A DNA stretch of 64,000 nucleotides from Gonapodya prolifera JEL478. Lineage: Eukaryota > Monoblepharomycota > Monoblepharidomycetes > Monoblepharidales > Gonapodyaceae. The notes under the pieces were generated by a model. That model did not search any database. It was not told the DNA's origin and saw only the letters and a program-made list of their open reading frames with translations. Positions 46,247 through 57,306 of this stretch are shown piece by piece; positions within the stretch are counted from its first letter, which is position 1, and each line of letters starts with the position of its first letter. The stretch is taken from the NCBI GenBank assembly GCA_001574975.1, contig KQ965747.1, positions 288,520-352,519 on the forward strand, given 5' to 3'. Both the position numbers and the translations under genes were made by a program.

Positions 46247-48892
46247 CTATATTTGCGTCCAATTGTGTCCAACACCTCGCAACCTGCTCAACGCCGCCGC
46301 CAGTTCCACCCCACGACACCTCGCCAAGTCGCCCTCGGGCCGGCCTTCAGCGAACCACTGGCTGACGACCTCCACGCCTCGCGCCTCGATGTCAGTCTCA
46401 AGACGCTCCACCGCCATCCGTACGGTCCATTTTAATTGTCCCAGTGGGGGTGCCGAGGAAAGCACGTGATCGCGAAGGTATGGAATAGCGAGCGAGATGA
46501 AACGTGTTTGTGAGACAGATGTGAGTTGCAGGGAGGAAAGGTCGAGTTCGCGACCAAACAAGGTCACGTTGAAGGGCGTGTGAATACGTGTTTTGCCAGG
46601 ACGGCCGTGACTTGAGGTAGATCCTGCTGTCGCGTCCCAGGTGTGCTCTTCGTCCACGCCTGTTTCACCGTCGACTCCTGTTGTGTCTTCCAGCCGCCGC
46701 TTTGCGGGGGCGACGTTCCCATTTGCGCTCGGCACAAAGGGCACACGTCGGCGGAAGGAACCGAACCCTGCGCTTTGTAGGTTGAGACCGGTAGGGATGT
46801 CAAGGGCGATATGTTTGGCAAATGAAGTGACGTCCCTAGAAACAACTTGTTACCCATCTTCGACACTTTGGATGAGTGCATTCAGATGAGGTGTCTCACT
46901 TTGGCTCATACGCATCCAAGGCAATGACGGTATCGGCAACGTCCAAGTAGTCCCCACAACCGCCAATGACAAGGATAAACGAGCAATCGTATTCCTTGAC
47001 AATATTCCGGATCTTCCGAGCAATGGTAGTGTTAAATCAAATCAGTTCCGTTGAAGAATTGAACAATCGCCCATCGCGTGAACACATGCCTTGAACAGAA
47101 GAGGAGTAATAGGCTCCTTATCCGTGCCTACCAGCAACTGCATCCGGCGATCTCGCACCAGGAAGTTAGTCGCACATGTGTCTTCGTCGATGAGGATTGT
47201 TTTGGCTCCCGTTTCAAGCTGGCGAAGTCGTTTCTTGTCAGTCGTCAGCAACTGATCACAAGTTCAATTGGACAACCACACTTACCGCTTCTACCAACGC
47301 AGCAGCCGCGCTCGTACTCCCACTCGCCGACTCCGTAACAAACCGTTCCGTCGTTCGTCCCCCCGGGAGTTTTCCGATGAATCCGGAGATGTCGGTTCCG
47401 CATACTGCTCGCCCGTCCTCGGAGCGCACAAATGTGGTGCTCGGGTCCGCCACGAGAAGAGAGATCCCGGACATGGGTGTGAGCGGTGCGTGCGCGAGGG
47501 AGAGTGAGGTCAGAAGGGTGGATTTTCCCTTGGTTGTGGAGCCACAGTTATCAGGTCCTAGTTTGATGCAGAGGGGATAGAAGAACCAGTCGACGTACAT
47601 GGAATCCACCACCAGCGATCAAAGTGACACCCTTCAGTATCCCCATCCCGGTGACTCGTTTCTGGGAGCCTGGATTCAGTCCCTCCACAACAAACGATTT
47701 CCTGAGTGATTCAGGGCTCTTGAAAGGGACTCCCCCCTCGAGCACATCCAAACTATCGCCTCCATTTCGCGCCAAGATAGATCCGTCGGGCACAAATGCC
47801 ACAAGACCAGCTGCAGCGACTTGGGCCCGGAGACTCGCGTCGTGGAGAATGAAGTCGAGATATGTTGGTAAGGGAGGGAGGCGGACGCCACGCGTGCTGA
47901 AACCAGGGTGTGATAAAGAGGAGAAGTGGATGGTGCGAAGGAAGGCGGCGAGGTGTTGAAGAAGGATTGTGGATGCTTGTTGGCCGAGGATACGCCGGCC
48001 TTTATATGACGCGTAACATTACGAAGTAACGTTATCGATAGTTGAGCACTATTATCAGCGTTTCGCAGCTCACCCTGAGCTGGAAGGCCGACCGTAAACC
48101 TCACTTCTAGCTTTCCGTCCTCGTGCACCCTAACCGCGCTCTGTTCCAGGACTTGGATTCCGGGTCTATCCACTCGAAAGTCTCCTCCCTTTGCCCCATG
48201 CCAACCTCCACCGCTCGAGTCCGCTCGTCGGTCAAGTTGGCGCGAGGACACGTAGTCATAAAGAACGCGTAGGAGATAGTCTGACAGGGCGAGCCTGAGT
48301 GGACGGGCTGCATAGTGTGAGGCAGGGAATCCGGCGATGGAGGAGGGAAGGACGGCACGGAAGCGAGAGGGGGGAGCGCTGCAAAGAGCAACGGAAATTT
48401 TTTGTTTTACCCGAGTTCTTCAAAAGATGAGGAAAATGGTGGGGGTGCGTCTTACTAAGCGTCCGATTGAATGTGATCGCCAAACAAGTCAAACTCCACC
48501 CGGCTTTGGGGCCCAGCCCCAGTCAAAAATCGCCACATTCCTTTGATATCTTTGTATGCTCCATACTGAGCGCCATCAATCCGCTGGAGAATCTGTGCCA
48601 GGTGTTGGTTACTTCGGATAGATCCTTGGTCATTTGCGGACACTGGACCGCTCCAGTTCCCGCCTGAGGCCCCTGGTGAGCTTTGCGAGCTCCAGCCGCT
48701 CTGTGAAGGAGACGAGTTTTGGTTCCCGTTGGACCTCCCACCACCGTATTTCTGTTTCTGGGTTGCGAAAGTGATCACATGTTATCGACTGCCTTGACAA
48801 GCCATGATGGAAACTGCAGTGAGGCTCACATAGTACCACCCCCTCCCTCCTCCGCGAGAGGTTCCCCCGCCTTTCCTCGAGAATTGAGACAT
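46247..48892 (-). CDS. Predicted ABC-class ATPase (PF09818 type)
   Basis: It starts at 48892 with an RGG-like tail (MSQFSRKGGGTSRGGGRGWY) and a Ser/Gly/Gln linker. The family core begins QILQRIDGAQYGAYKDIKGM, then DLFGDHIQSDA and SRFRAVLPSSIAGFP. The Walker A loop is GGGFHGKSTLL, split exactly by an intron (GGGFH / GKSTLL, about 47600-47550). Further segments are GRAVCGTDISGFIGKLPGGR and the Walker B-like KTILIDEDTCATNFLVRDRR (about 47200). The C-terminal part (MPFVPSANGNVAPAKRRLED) is less conserved, with a stop at 46247. This family is widespread in bacteria and some eukaryotes, but its role is not established. The RGG-like start suggests RNA contact here, which is an inference. Confidence 0.82.
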
Positions 48893-49189
48893 CCCGTCAA
48901 GGAATCGAGAAGATCAACGTTAGACTCAAGCTGGTGATGGCAAAAGAAGTAAGCGGAAAAACTCCGTTTGACGCACTCATGATGGCTCTTTCAGTTCGCA
49001 GTCCCGTGAAGGCACGATTACGTCTTTGGAATGTTTCTGTGGTCGCCAACCAAATCAACCGTCCAATTAACCGAGCCTCTTACTGTACTTTACATTAACC
49101 CTACAGACCGAAACAGTCTCATGTTGTTTATTATATTTAGTGCTGCTTTCCCCATGAAAACAATCTCTCCAGCATCACCGGGCAAATGT

Positions 49190-51554
49190 CTATATCGTAC
49201 CAAGAAGCTTCTCAAGTCCGTCGACGTAACCAACAATGCGACTGGTCGTATCGGCCTTCGCATCCCCCTTGCTTGAAAGCTCTTTCGAGCGTTCTTTCAA
49301 GCGATCCACAATCTCCACGGCACCGAACAGTCCGGTCACTCCTTCCGGGGCAAACCGAGCTATCGAGGCGAGAGCAGCGGCCAATCGCAAGAGCACTTCG
49401 GCGTCTCTTTCTTCTTCTGCCGCTCGTGCAACCGCTGACGCCATCTCCACCAACCAGCTATCGTCGTCATCCGATATTCGCTCATGAATTCCATCAACGG
49501 GGGAGAAAACAGAACCTCCCCCAAGTATGTCGACGCCCGAGCCAGAATAGGAGGAAGATATAGCAAGTGAGATATTCAGTGCAAGAGAAGAGGCTGTCTG
49601 CCGAACGATAGTGTCAGAGGACAATAGAGACTCCACAAGCAGTGAAGTGGTGAGCGTGCGATACGACGATGGGGTGCCAGGTAGGACGGAAGTGGTTGAA
49701 AGGGCAAGCTTGGCAGAGTCGGGGAAAGCGAACAAGTTTGCAGCCTGCTGACAGGAACGCAAGTACACAAGTCAGTGAACTATTATGCTTATTCCCAAGT
49801 ATTCTGTACCCACCATCCGAATAACCATAACTCGCCCGGCCTTCCCCATCGCCTTTCCGTTCGTCTCAACTTTGGTGCACCTCTCAATGACTTCCATCAC
49901 CAATCTCCCAACGTCAGCCTCCTGATTGGTAAATGGACCTCGGAGGGTGCTATTGAGAACGCACAGGCGTAATAAATCGAGCAGGGGAAACACCGAATCG
50001 GGGTTGGATGAAACCAGTCTCGTCCAAAGACTGCGGAAAGCGGAGACTGCATTGATGGGTGTTACTGTAGAAAGATTCTCGGGCTTCCTGCTGAGCTCCA
50101 CGGCAACTCGCTCAATTGTCTGCCAGGCCTCGGGTTCCACAGGTCCTGTTGCCGCAACCACCTCCTTCAGCTTCGCCAGGACTTTACTCAGATCCTGTCC
50201 CACTCCAAACGTCGCCGGCCGCCCGTCAACACCACGCAATGTCACCAATGCGTGCGGATGAGGTGGGTACGATGTGGAAATAAGGTGCTCGATCGTGCTC
50301 TTCAGTCGTGCCCGGTCGGCCCCAAGCACTGTCGCGCCTTCGTCCCGTTTCCCATCCACAAAGAAAGTGAACGTTGGAAATCCTGTGATGGAGAAGTGCG
50401 AAGGGAGGGTGGGAGCGTTTGACGCGTGGACGATCACAGGATGGACGAACTGGGTCGACCCGCTCCGCGCTGTTTTAGGACGTCCTATTTGGGTGTAGGA
50501 GGAGTTTGCGGTCCTGACCTGAAGCAATGCCGTGAGGATATTTGTCAACGCGATTCTCGGATGGAGAGGTGCCGCACAATATACTCACGATATTATCAAA
50601 TTCGGGTGCAATTGCCTTGCAAGGCGCACAGCCGTCTCGTGTGAAGAATGCCACCACAAGCTTATGTGACGTGAGGGTGGAATTCAGTTGGGCGAGGCTT
50701 GTGATTTGGAGGGGTGCGGAGGGGGAAGCGCTCGAGAGTGGTAGATTGGGAGGACTGGGAGCAGGTGGCGCCGGTGCAATGCCACTCGCCGGCGCTTGCT
50801 CGCCATTGTAACGGGATCGTCCGAACATTCCCTCAATCATTGGAAGCAGCTGTTTGCCCAAAGGTGTCTGCAGGAACTCGTTCGGAAGCCCGGTGATGTG
50901 GGATGGTATTGTCCGTCCAACAAGGAACTGGCACACTTCATTGGTGAAATTGTTGCAGTTGTTGTCTGCAAAGTCGTAAGTAGCATTACCAAATGAATGT
51001 CTTGGCAAAGGACGCCATCTCAGTACGTACCGAGCAAGTGATACTTGTCAGCAGTGTACACGGACCGCATTTCCTGGAGGTACTCGAAGAAAACCTCCCT
51101 GGGTAGCTGCGTGTATCCCATGGGAAGAATCTCAATTGGAGTTCCGTGATGCGATTGACCTGGAAGGGTGGACTGAGTCGAAACGAATCGAAGGTTTGAG
51201 TAATTAAAGATGGTCGAATCAATGTCGCAGCGAGGGTCCACGGCTTACCATAATTCCCGCTCCGAAGAAGTATTCGCGACCAAAAGCGACGACGGAGGTG
51301 TGGTAGATAGCGTCTGACCTCGAATGAATCGATCACCAATGGCCGACAACGGTGATAGGAGCTTCGCGTGGACTCACCAATTTGGCGACCCGTTAGCTGC
51401 ATCGACATCAGTCGGGCCATACCCTATTATGCAACGATGGTCCATGAGTTGCGCTGGAAACGGATGATTCATCTTTCGGTGCATGTCCCCCCAATCACTG
51501 CACCTGGGAGAGGTCGTAGACGTAGAGAAGCACTGGCGAAGACTCTTCGGACAT
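49190..51554 (-). CDS. PPPDE-thioredoxin-PUL domain protein (DESI-type peptidase fusion)
   Basis: The gene starts MSEESSPVLLYVYDLSQ at 51554. A PPPDE cysteine-peptidase domain follows: GMARLMSMQLTGRQI, then AIYHTSVVAFGREYFFGAGI with the catalytic His, and DFADNNCNNFTNEVCQFLVG with the catalytic Cys. PPPDE proteins remove SUMO or ubiquitin. After a Pro-rich linker comes a thioredoxin domain: HKLVVAFFTRDGCAPCKAIA (CxxC as CAPC), then HPVIVHASNAPTLPSHFSIT and GFPTFTFFVDGKR. The C-terminal half is an all-helical PUL-like domain (SAFRSLWTRLVSSNPDSVFP to IVGYVDGLEKLLGTI), which in other proteins binds Cdc48/p97. This three-domain fusion is known in fungi. Active-site residues are present and about six GT-AG introns join the exons. 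Confidence 0.88.
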
Positions 51555-51853
51555 TGGTGTGGTGGTAAGTTGCTAAAGCTATCGGAGATGGAGCGGGTCT
51601 TTATAAACTTAGCGGTAACTTACGTTGCATCGAGTTGCGCAACAACCACGTCAATTCTCTTCATCTCAGCAGTCAAACGGTTGGATTATTGAGACAATCG
51701 ACTATGAATTGCAAAAATACTCTACGAAGTTTTGGGCAAGAAACTGTCATCCTCCCTCCCAGCGCCACTATTGCAACGAAACATCAAGCATGACCAAACA
51801 TGAAACAGTCGAAAGCGTCCTCTCAAGTCCACGCCTCTTATCCGGATTACGCT

Positions 51854-53138
51854 CTATCCCACGAACCCCCGGGCCATTAGTCCCGGCCGTCCTTTCGCAG
51901 CAGGGACGGGCAGGGGCATATCTGCCAGAACGGGAGATGTGGGCTTCACAGTACCCACTGGATCTAATGCAACATAATCAATCTCTCCTCCAGGATGCAG
52001 TCCTAGGGTAGTTGAGCGCGGAGCACCTTCGTATGGGTGTTTTGCCGTGTGCTGAGCCTCGCGATGTAGGTCGTTCGCGAACCTGCGCATATAGCTGCAG
52101 TAAATGATATCCGAAACGATTTGCGCTCCCCAAATAAGAATAAAGAAGTGGAGAGGATCGGAAGTGAACTGGTCAACAAAGCACGACGTAAGCTGGGTGA
52201 TTCTCCGAATGTTGTAACCAAACTTCAACTCACAAACTTTCTCAGGGTAAATTGAGCAAAGTCCACCAACATTACGAGAATACTACCGGAAAATAGTCTT
52301 AGAGTGGCGGCGAACCTGTTCGTCGGGGCTAAAATCGCGGATGGCCCTCCCAGGTGTGCAGATGTCTTTCCAGCAAAGACGTCGCGGAAATAATCCCAGA
52401 GGTAATAAACATGCAAGATAATGAAGACCAGGTTCACCACAGCCCCCGAAATTGATCCTGTGAGGTCTGTCCATCGAAGCTGTTCGTCAGTTAGAGGACC
52501 ACTGCAGAGGCGCGGCAACACCCGTTCAGCAGGGGAGACTGCACACCACCTAAGCACACCAAGCATCAAAATTATGGCGTCGTTATCGGGCTAAGTCGTC
52601 TACGTCTCACCATTGGAATGTCAACGCGTGTACGCCTATGAGCAACCCGATGAGCAGCATAACCCCGAGATTTCGCCGATATGAGAGAAGCCAGACCCTT
52701 AGAGTGTACGTGCACCACTTTCCCATGTTGCCTAGTAGAAAGAAGGTGCATCTGATTCTGACGCATCGTGTTTCACCGAAAACGATCCCTCAGCCTGAAT
52801 TGCTTGGTATGGAGGTGACGCACTCACTGAATGGCAGGATTGCACGCGTAATTGCCCGAGATGAACACGACCAGAGCCGACATCATCGAGGAAACGATGG
52901 TGAATATGCTCAAAAACTTGAGGGAGGCCGGGAAGACCGAAAGGTCGGGTAAAAATGTAACCAGAATGACCAGTTGAGCGACGACGCTAATCCAATTGGA
53001 AAAGATGAGCCGCCAGCTACTGATTCTTAAAAAGTTCTATTCCACGTGCCTCGCAAGGGTGATGGAGTTCACATAAACCTGGATCGAGACCTTGCCATCA
53101 GCCTGATTGGCAAAGTTTGCTAGGTCCGTCTCTGCCAT
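51854..53138 (-). CDS. Seven-helix membrane protein of unknown function, cluster B copy 1 (intact)
   Basis: It starts MAETDLANFANQADGKVSIQ at 53138. The exon with VVAQLVILVTFLPDLSVFPA and MMSALVVFISGNYACNPAIQ is followed by one with GNMGKWCTYTLRVWLLSYRR and LGVMLLIGLLIGVHALTFQW, one with ERVLPRLCSGPLTDEQLRWT, GAVVNLVFIILHVYYLWDYF and LFSGSILVMLVDFAQFTLRK, and one with PLHFFILIWGAQIVSDIIYC and a tail ending at 51854. All exons are open in the expected frames. The first intron appears to start with GC, not GT (near 53049); its sister copies have GT there. GC-AG introns can be spliced, so I treat the gene as intact. Confidence 0.75.
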
Positions 53139-53289
53139 TGCGTTGTCCTAGACTTGTGACTGCAAGGGAATCAGTAACAGCGCCTGTTCCCAAGTTGGCC
53201 TGGACCTGGTGGGCGTAGGCGGCAGATCGGCTCCCCGGAATTATAAATTGTGTCCGTGCATCGAGAAAAAAAGGAGCCGAGGGACGAAC

Positions 53290-54220
53290 ACTTTGCATTG
53301 TACGAGAAGAGCTGGTTGCAAAGAGGGTAACGGAAAAAGGGAAGTCAATGGCACTCTACCGTGGATCACTGCGCACAGCAATGATGCCATGTGCTGTACA
53401 TAATCTAATCAAAATTGAGAAAACTACCACACACTCAAGGAACGAACACACTCAAGGAACGAAAAAACATGTCAAGAAATAGCAAGGGCGACTCGAAAGG
53501 GAGTTAAACGGTCAATAAGAAAATCCCGACCAACAAATCAGCTCATCAAGAAGAGGTGGAAAGGGCTCATAGGGTCCTGTCCAAAGAGCTCCACGACGCG
53601 CTTCCTGGTCGTCCTTTCGTAGCTGTTATTGGCAGTGGCACGTCAATGAAAACGGGGGATGACGTACGCGTGATCCCTACCACCTGAGCGAACCTAGCGT
53701 TGAAGTCGTTTTTCTTCAGTGATCATCAATTGCGAATCTTTGCCTCACCGTTGGAAATTTTGTGAAGTTCGCTTCGGCCATCCATAGATCTGGCAACCGG
53801 TGGAAATGGCCAGTGTGATCGTAAGCTACCAAGTTGCGATTAATGGGGATTCGGCGCAGGTCTCCCCTGCGAAGTCGAACGTGGGCCGCAAGAAGGAGGA
53901 ACACTTCGGCACCCGAACTGTTGTCGCAGGTTGTCCCCTGTCGCAAGTTGTCCCCCAATCTCACAGAAGCTTGGTCGCAAACAGGGTAACAGACAATGGG
54001 GAGAAATGAGAATTTTTAGGGAAGTGAGTATTATAATTCAAGTTATTGTTCAAGAAGCGCCATGGCTTTATCTCAATACCCAAAGTTACAAACATTACAT
54101 ACTTATGAGAACGAACACGATCAAGAAAAATCAAAGACGTCTCGAAAGGGAGCTAAATTACGATTATTTATATCAAGATTCGACCACCGAAAGCGGCTCA
54201 TCAAGACGAATTGAAAAAGG
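53290..54220. repeat. Duplicated flanking segments between cluster B copies
   Basis: Parts of 53300-53700 resemble 53950-54300. Shared pieces include GGTAACGGAAAAAGGGA versus GGTAACAGACAATGGGGA, a TCGAAAGGGAG(T/C)TAAA block and the segment before the copy 2 stop (GTCCTGTCC(A/C)AAGAGC). A short tandem duplication (ACACTCAAGGAACGAA twice) lies near 53432-53465. This indicates that the tandem unit includes intergenic sequence, not only the coding region. Confidence 0.6.
53560..53790 (-). pseudogene. Relic of a further seven-helix family copy
   Basis: The segment near 53570-53660 aligns with the 3' coding end of the copy at 54222-55533, and the segment near 53740-53780 reads MAEANFTKFPTV, like the first codons of other copies, with a 5' flank resembling that of cluster A copy 2 (about 6400-6440). 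Nearly all of the gene between these two ends is missing. It looks like an internal deletion of a former tandem copy. Confidence 0.55.
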
Positions 54221-54221
54221 T

Positions 54222-55533
54222 TTACAGAGTCCTGTCCCAAGAGCCCCGTGACGCGTGTCCTGGTCGTCCTTTCGCAGCTGCTATCGGCAGTGGCATTTCT
54301 GACAGAACAGGGGATGATGTGGTCTTCCCTGACGTAACTGGCTCCAAGGAAATGTAGTCAATCTCCGCCCCTGGCTGCGCTCCTGGACTGATGGGTCTCC
54401 GGACTCCGTACGCTTCTTGCACCATCGGTTGCGTCGCAAGCTGAGCCTCACGGTGGAGGTCGTTTGCAAAAACCCGCATATAGCTGCAGTAAATGATATC
54501 TGAAATTATCTGAGCGCCCCAGATGAGGATAAAAAAGTGTAGTGTATCCGATACGAACTGTTAGGTGACAAAGTGTTTTGAAAATTTGCCTTTGTGAATA
54601 TTCGGCATGAAACCGGAACTCACAAATTTGCGAATGGACCATTGGATGAAATCAATTAGCATGACCAGGATGCTACTGGAAAAGAGTCGCAATGTGGCCG
54701 AGAATCGATTCGGAGAGGCGATGATTGTGGAAGTCGTGTTGAACTTCCCTGAAATGGCGTCCCGAAAATAAGTCCAAAGATAGAACACGTGCAGAACGAT
54801 AAAAACCAGATTGACCACAGCCCCTGTAGTGGATGCTACCAATTCCGTCCATTGCAACGGCTCAGCGGTGATGGGACCACTGCAAAGACGCGGCAATACC
54901 CGTTCACCGGGTGAGATGGCGCACCACCTGTATTCCACATTAACAACGTGGAGAAATTTTGGAGAAAAATATAGACCGAACGCACCACTGGTGGGTTGCA
55001 ACGTGCGCCACAATCAGCAATCCGACACAAAACATAACGCCGAAATTTTTCCGAAAGGCGAGCAACCATAACCTCAGAGAGTATGTGCACCATTTGCCAA
55101 TGTTGCCCACCATGTAGAGCGTGCACCCGACTCTGCGAATGTGTGGGTCGGAGTTGTCCCTGAATGCTTTGCTGTTGGTGCGCAAAAGGTTCAAGCGCCA
55201 CTCACTGAATGGCGGGATTGCACGAAAAGTTGCCCGATATGAACACAACGAGAGCCGATAGCATCGACGAAACGATGGTGAGGACGCTGAGGAACTTGAG
55301 CGATGTCGGAAACACTGCCATATCCGGGATGAACGTCACTAGAATGACCAGCTGCGCGACGACACTGATGGGTAGCGGCATTGTCGATAAAATTGTTAAA
55401 TTGAATGTAGGAGCCTCGCGCTCGTCTTTGATGGCGCGCACCTGGCGAGAGTGATTGAGTTCACATAGACTTGGATCGCGATGTCTCCATCCGTCTGGTC
55501 CACAAAGTTCGGAAGCACCGTAGTCCCCGCCAT
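54222..55533 (-). CDS. Seven-helix membrane protein of unknown function, cluster B copy 2 (intact)
   Basis: It starts MAGTTVLPNFVDQTDGDIAI at 55533. Exons in order hold QVYVNSITLAR; VAQLVILVTFIPDMAVFPTS and MLSALVVFISGNFSCNPAIQ; GNIGKWCTYSLRLWLLAFRK and VMFCVGLLIVAHVATHQW; VLPRLCSGPITAEPLQWTEL, GAVVNLVFIVLHVFYLWTYF and LFSSSILVMLIDFIQWSIRK; and TLHFFILIWGAQIISDIIYC with the tail FANDLHREAQLATQPMVQEA to the stop at 54222. No frame break is seen. It is closest to copy 3 of the same cluster, which suggests a recent duplication. Confidence 0.78.
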
Positions 55534-55764
55534 GAAAGCGTCCAGTTCGTGCAATCAAACGGTAGCTGACGAACTGAGTGGTTCGCCACGAAGGTAAGAT
55601 TGACCGCAATGAGGGTCTCAACATTGTCCCCCAGGTAACAGTAAAAACACAAAAACAAAGCGATCACGCCATCAGTCGATACAATTCATTACAAAGGTAT
55701 CAAACGCGACCAGCGCTCATATACATTGTACGCTTGATACATCCATTGACCAAGAAAAGCAACC

Positions 55765-57071
55765 TCAAGTTCTATCCCAGGATCCCCGCGATGTGACTCC
55801 TGCTCTTGGGGCCGGTATGGGTGGTGGCATTTCTGACATAACGGGAGAGTTGGCTTTCCGTGTGCCCATTGAATCCAAGGAAACGTAGTCGACCTCCGCC
55901 CCTGGCTGCGCGCCTGGACTTGCGGACCTCGAGTTCATTACGTAGGCTTGTTTGACTAACGGTTGCATCGAGAGCTGGGCCTCACGGTCGAGGTCGTTTG
56001 CGAAAACCTGCATGTAAGTGCAGTAAATGATATCTGACAAGATCTGATCGCCCCAGATGAGGATGTAAAAGTGCAGCGCATCCGATACGAACTGGTAGGG
56101 GACGAATTGTGTTTCGAAATGCGCTTCCAATCATGAAGCGGCAACTCACGAATCTTCGAATCGTCCATTTAATGAAATCCGCGAGCATGACCAGAATGCT
56201 GCTAGCAAACAGCCGCAACGTGGCCGAGAATCGATTTGGAGAGATGACGATTGTGGTAGACGTGTTAAACTTCTCCAAAAGTGCGTCCCGGAAATAAGAC
56301 CACAAATACAACACATGCAAAACAACAAAGACCAGGTTGATTACAGCTCCTGTAATGGATGCCACCAGGTCCGTCCAACGCTGCGGCTCAAGTGTGATGG
56401 GACCACTGCAAAGGCGCGGTAGCACCCGAACAACAGGAGAGATTGCGCACCACCTAATTAAAAAGCGTTTGAAGACTTTCTAGTGTGAAAAAATAATTCG
56501 AACGCACCACTGATGAGTGGAAACATGCACCACGATCAGGACTCCAGCACAAAACATCACACCGATATTTTTACGAAAGGCGAGCAGCCATATTCGCAAA
56601 GAATATGTGGCCCATTTTGCCAATGTTGCCCACCATATACATGGAACACGCGATTCTTCGAAAGTGGGCGGAAATGGAAGTTGGGGACCGAGAGGAGGCG
56701 GGATCCCTGAATTCCTTCACCGTTCACGCGCTGTGTCTGTAAACGCCATCACTCACGGAACAGCGGGATTGCACGAATGATTTCCAGAGAGGAACACCAA
56801 AAGAGCGGATAGCATCGACGAAACGATGGTCAGGACACTGAGGAACCTGAGGGAGGTCGGAAAGACGGCGAGGTCGGGCAAGAAAGTGACGAGAATGACG
56901 AGCTGTGCCATGAAACTGATGGAGAACGGCTTTCAAGTGCGATCATCACGTGCGCTTCACGGTTGTGTTTGATGGCACGAACCCTGCAAGGGCGATGGCG
57001 TTCACGTTGGCTTGCACCGCGATTGCACTATCACCCTGTTCCGCAATGTCTGAAAGTCCCATCACGGGCAT
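55765..57071 (-). pseudogene. Seven-helix membrane protein family, cluster B copy 3 (one frameshift)
   Basis: It starts MPVMGLSDIAEQGDSAIAVQ at 57071. Exon 2 is open (MAQLVILVTFLPDLAVFPTS). In the third exon, one extra A in the GGCAAAATGG stretch (about 56612-56618) shifts the frame: the sister copies have GGCAAATGG, giving GNIGKW. Removing that base restores WATYSLRIWLLAFRKNIGVM. The exons with VLPRLCSGPITLEPQRWTDL and ALHFYILIWGDQILSDIIYC are intact to 55765. A single lesion in an A run could also be a sequencing error or a very recent inactivation, so the status is open. Confidence 0.65.
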
Positions 57072-57306
57072 GACGGTATTGCGCTCGCGTAAGCGAATCA
57101 GAGTTGGCAATTTGTCGTGCTGGCGGAGGTTGCCGCTAGAGGAAACTGTCCCCCAGGAAATAGAGACCGAAACAATAATAAGGCAGAAAGAAGTTCCGAC
57201 GACAACAGTTATCGAACGCGACCAGCGCGTATCTATATTTAACCTGAATGCATCCAATTGCAAACTATATACAACATTGCAAAATGATGATTCCGAAACA
57301 GACAAT

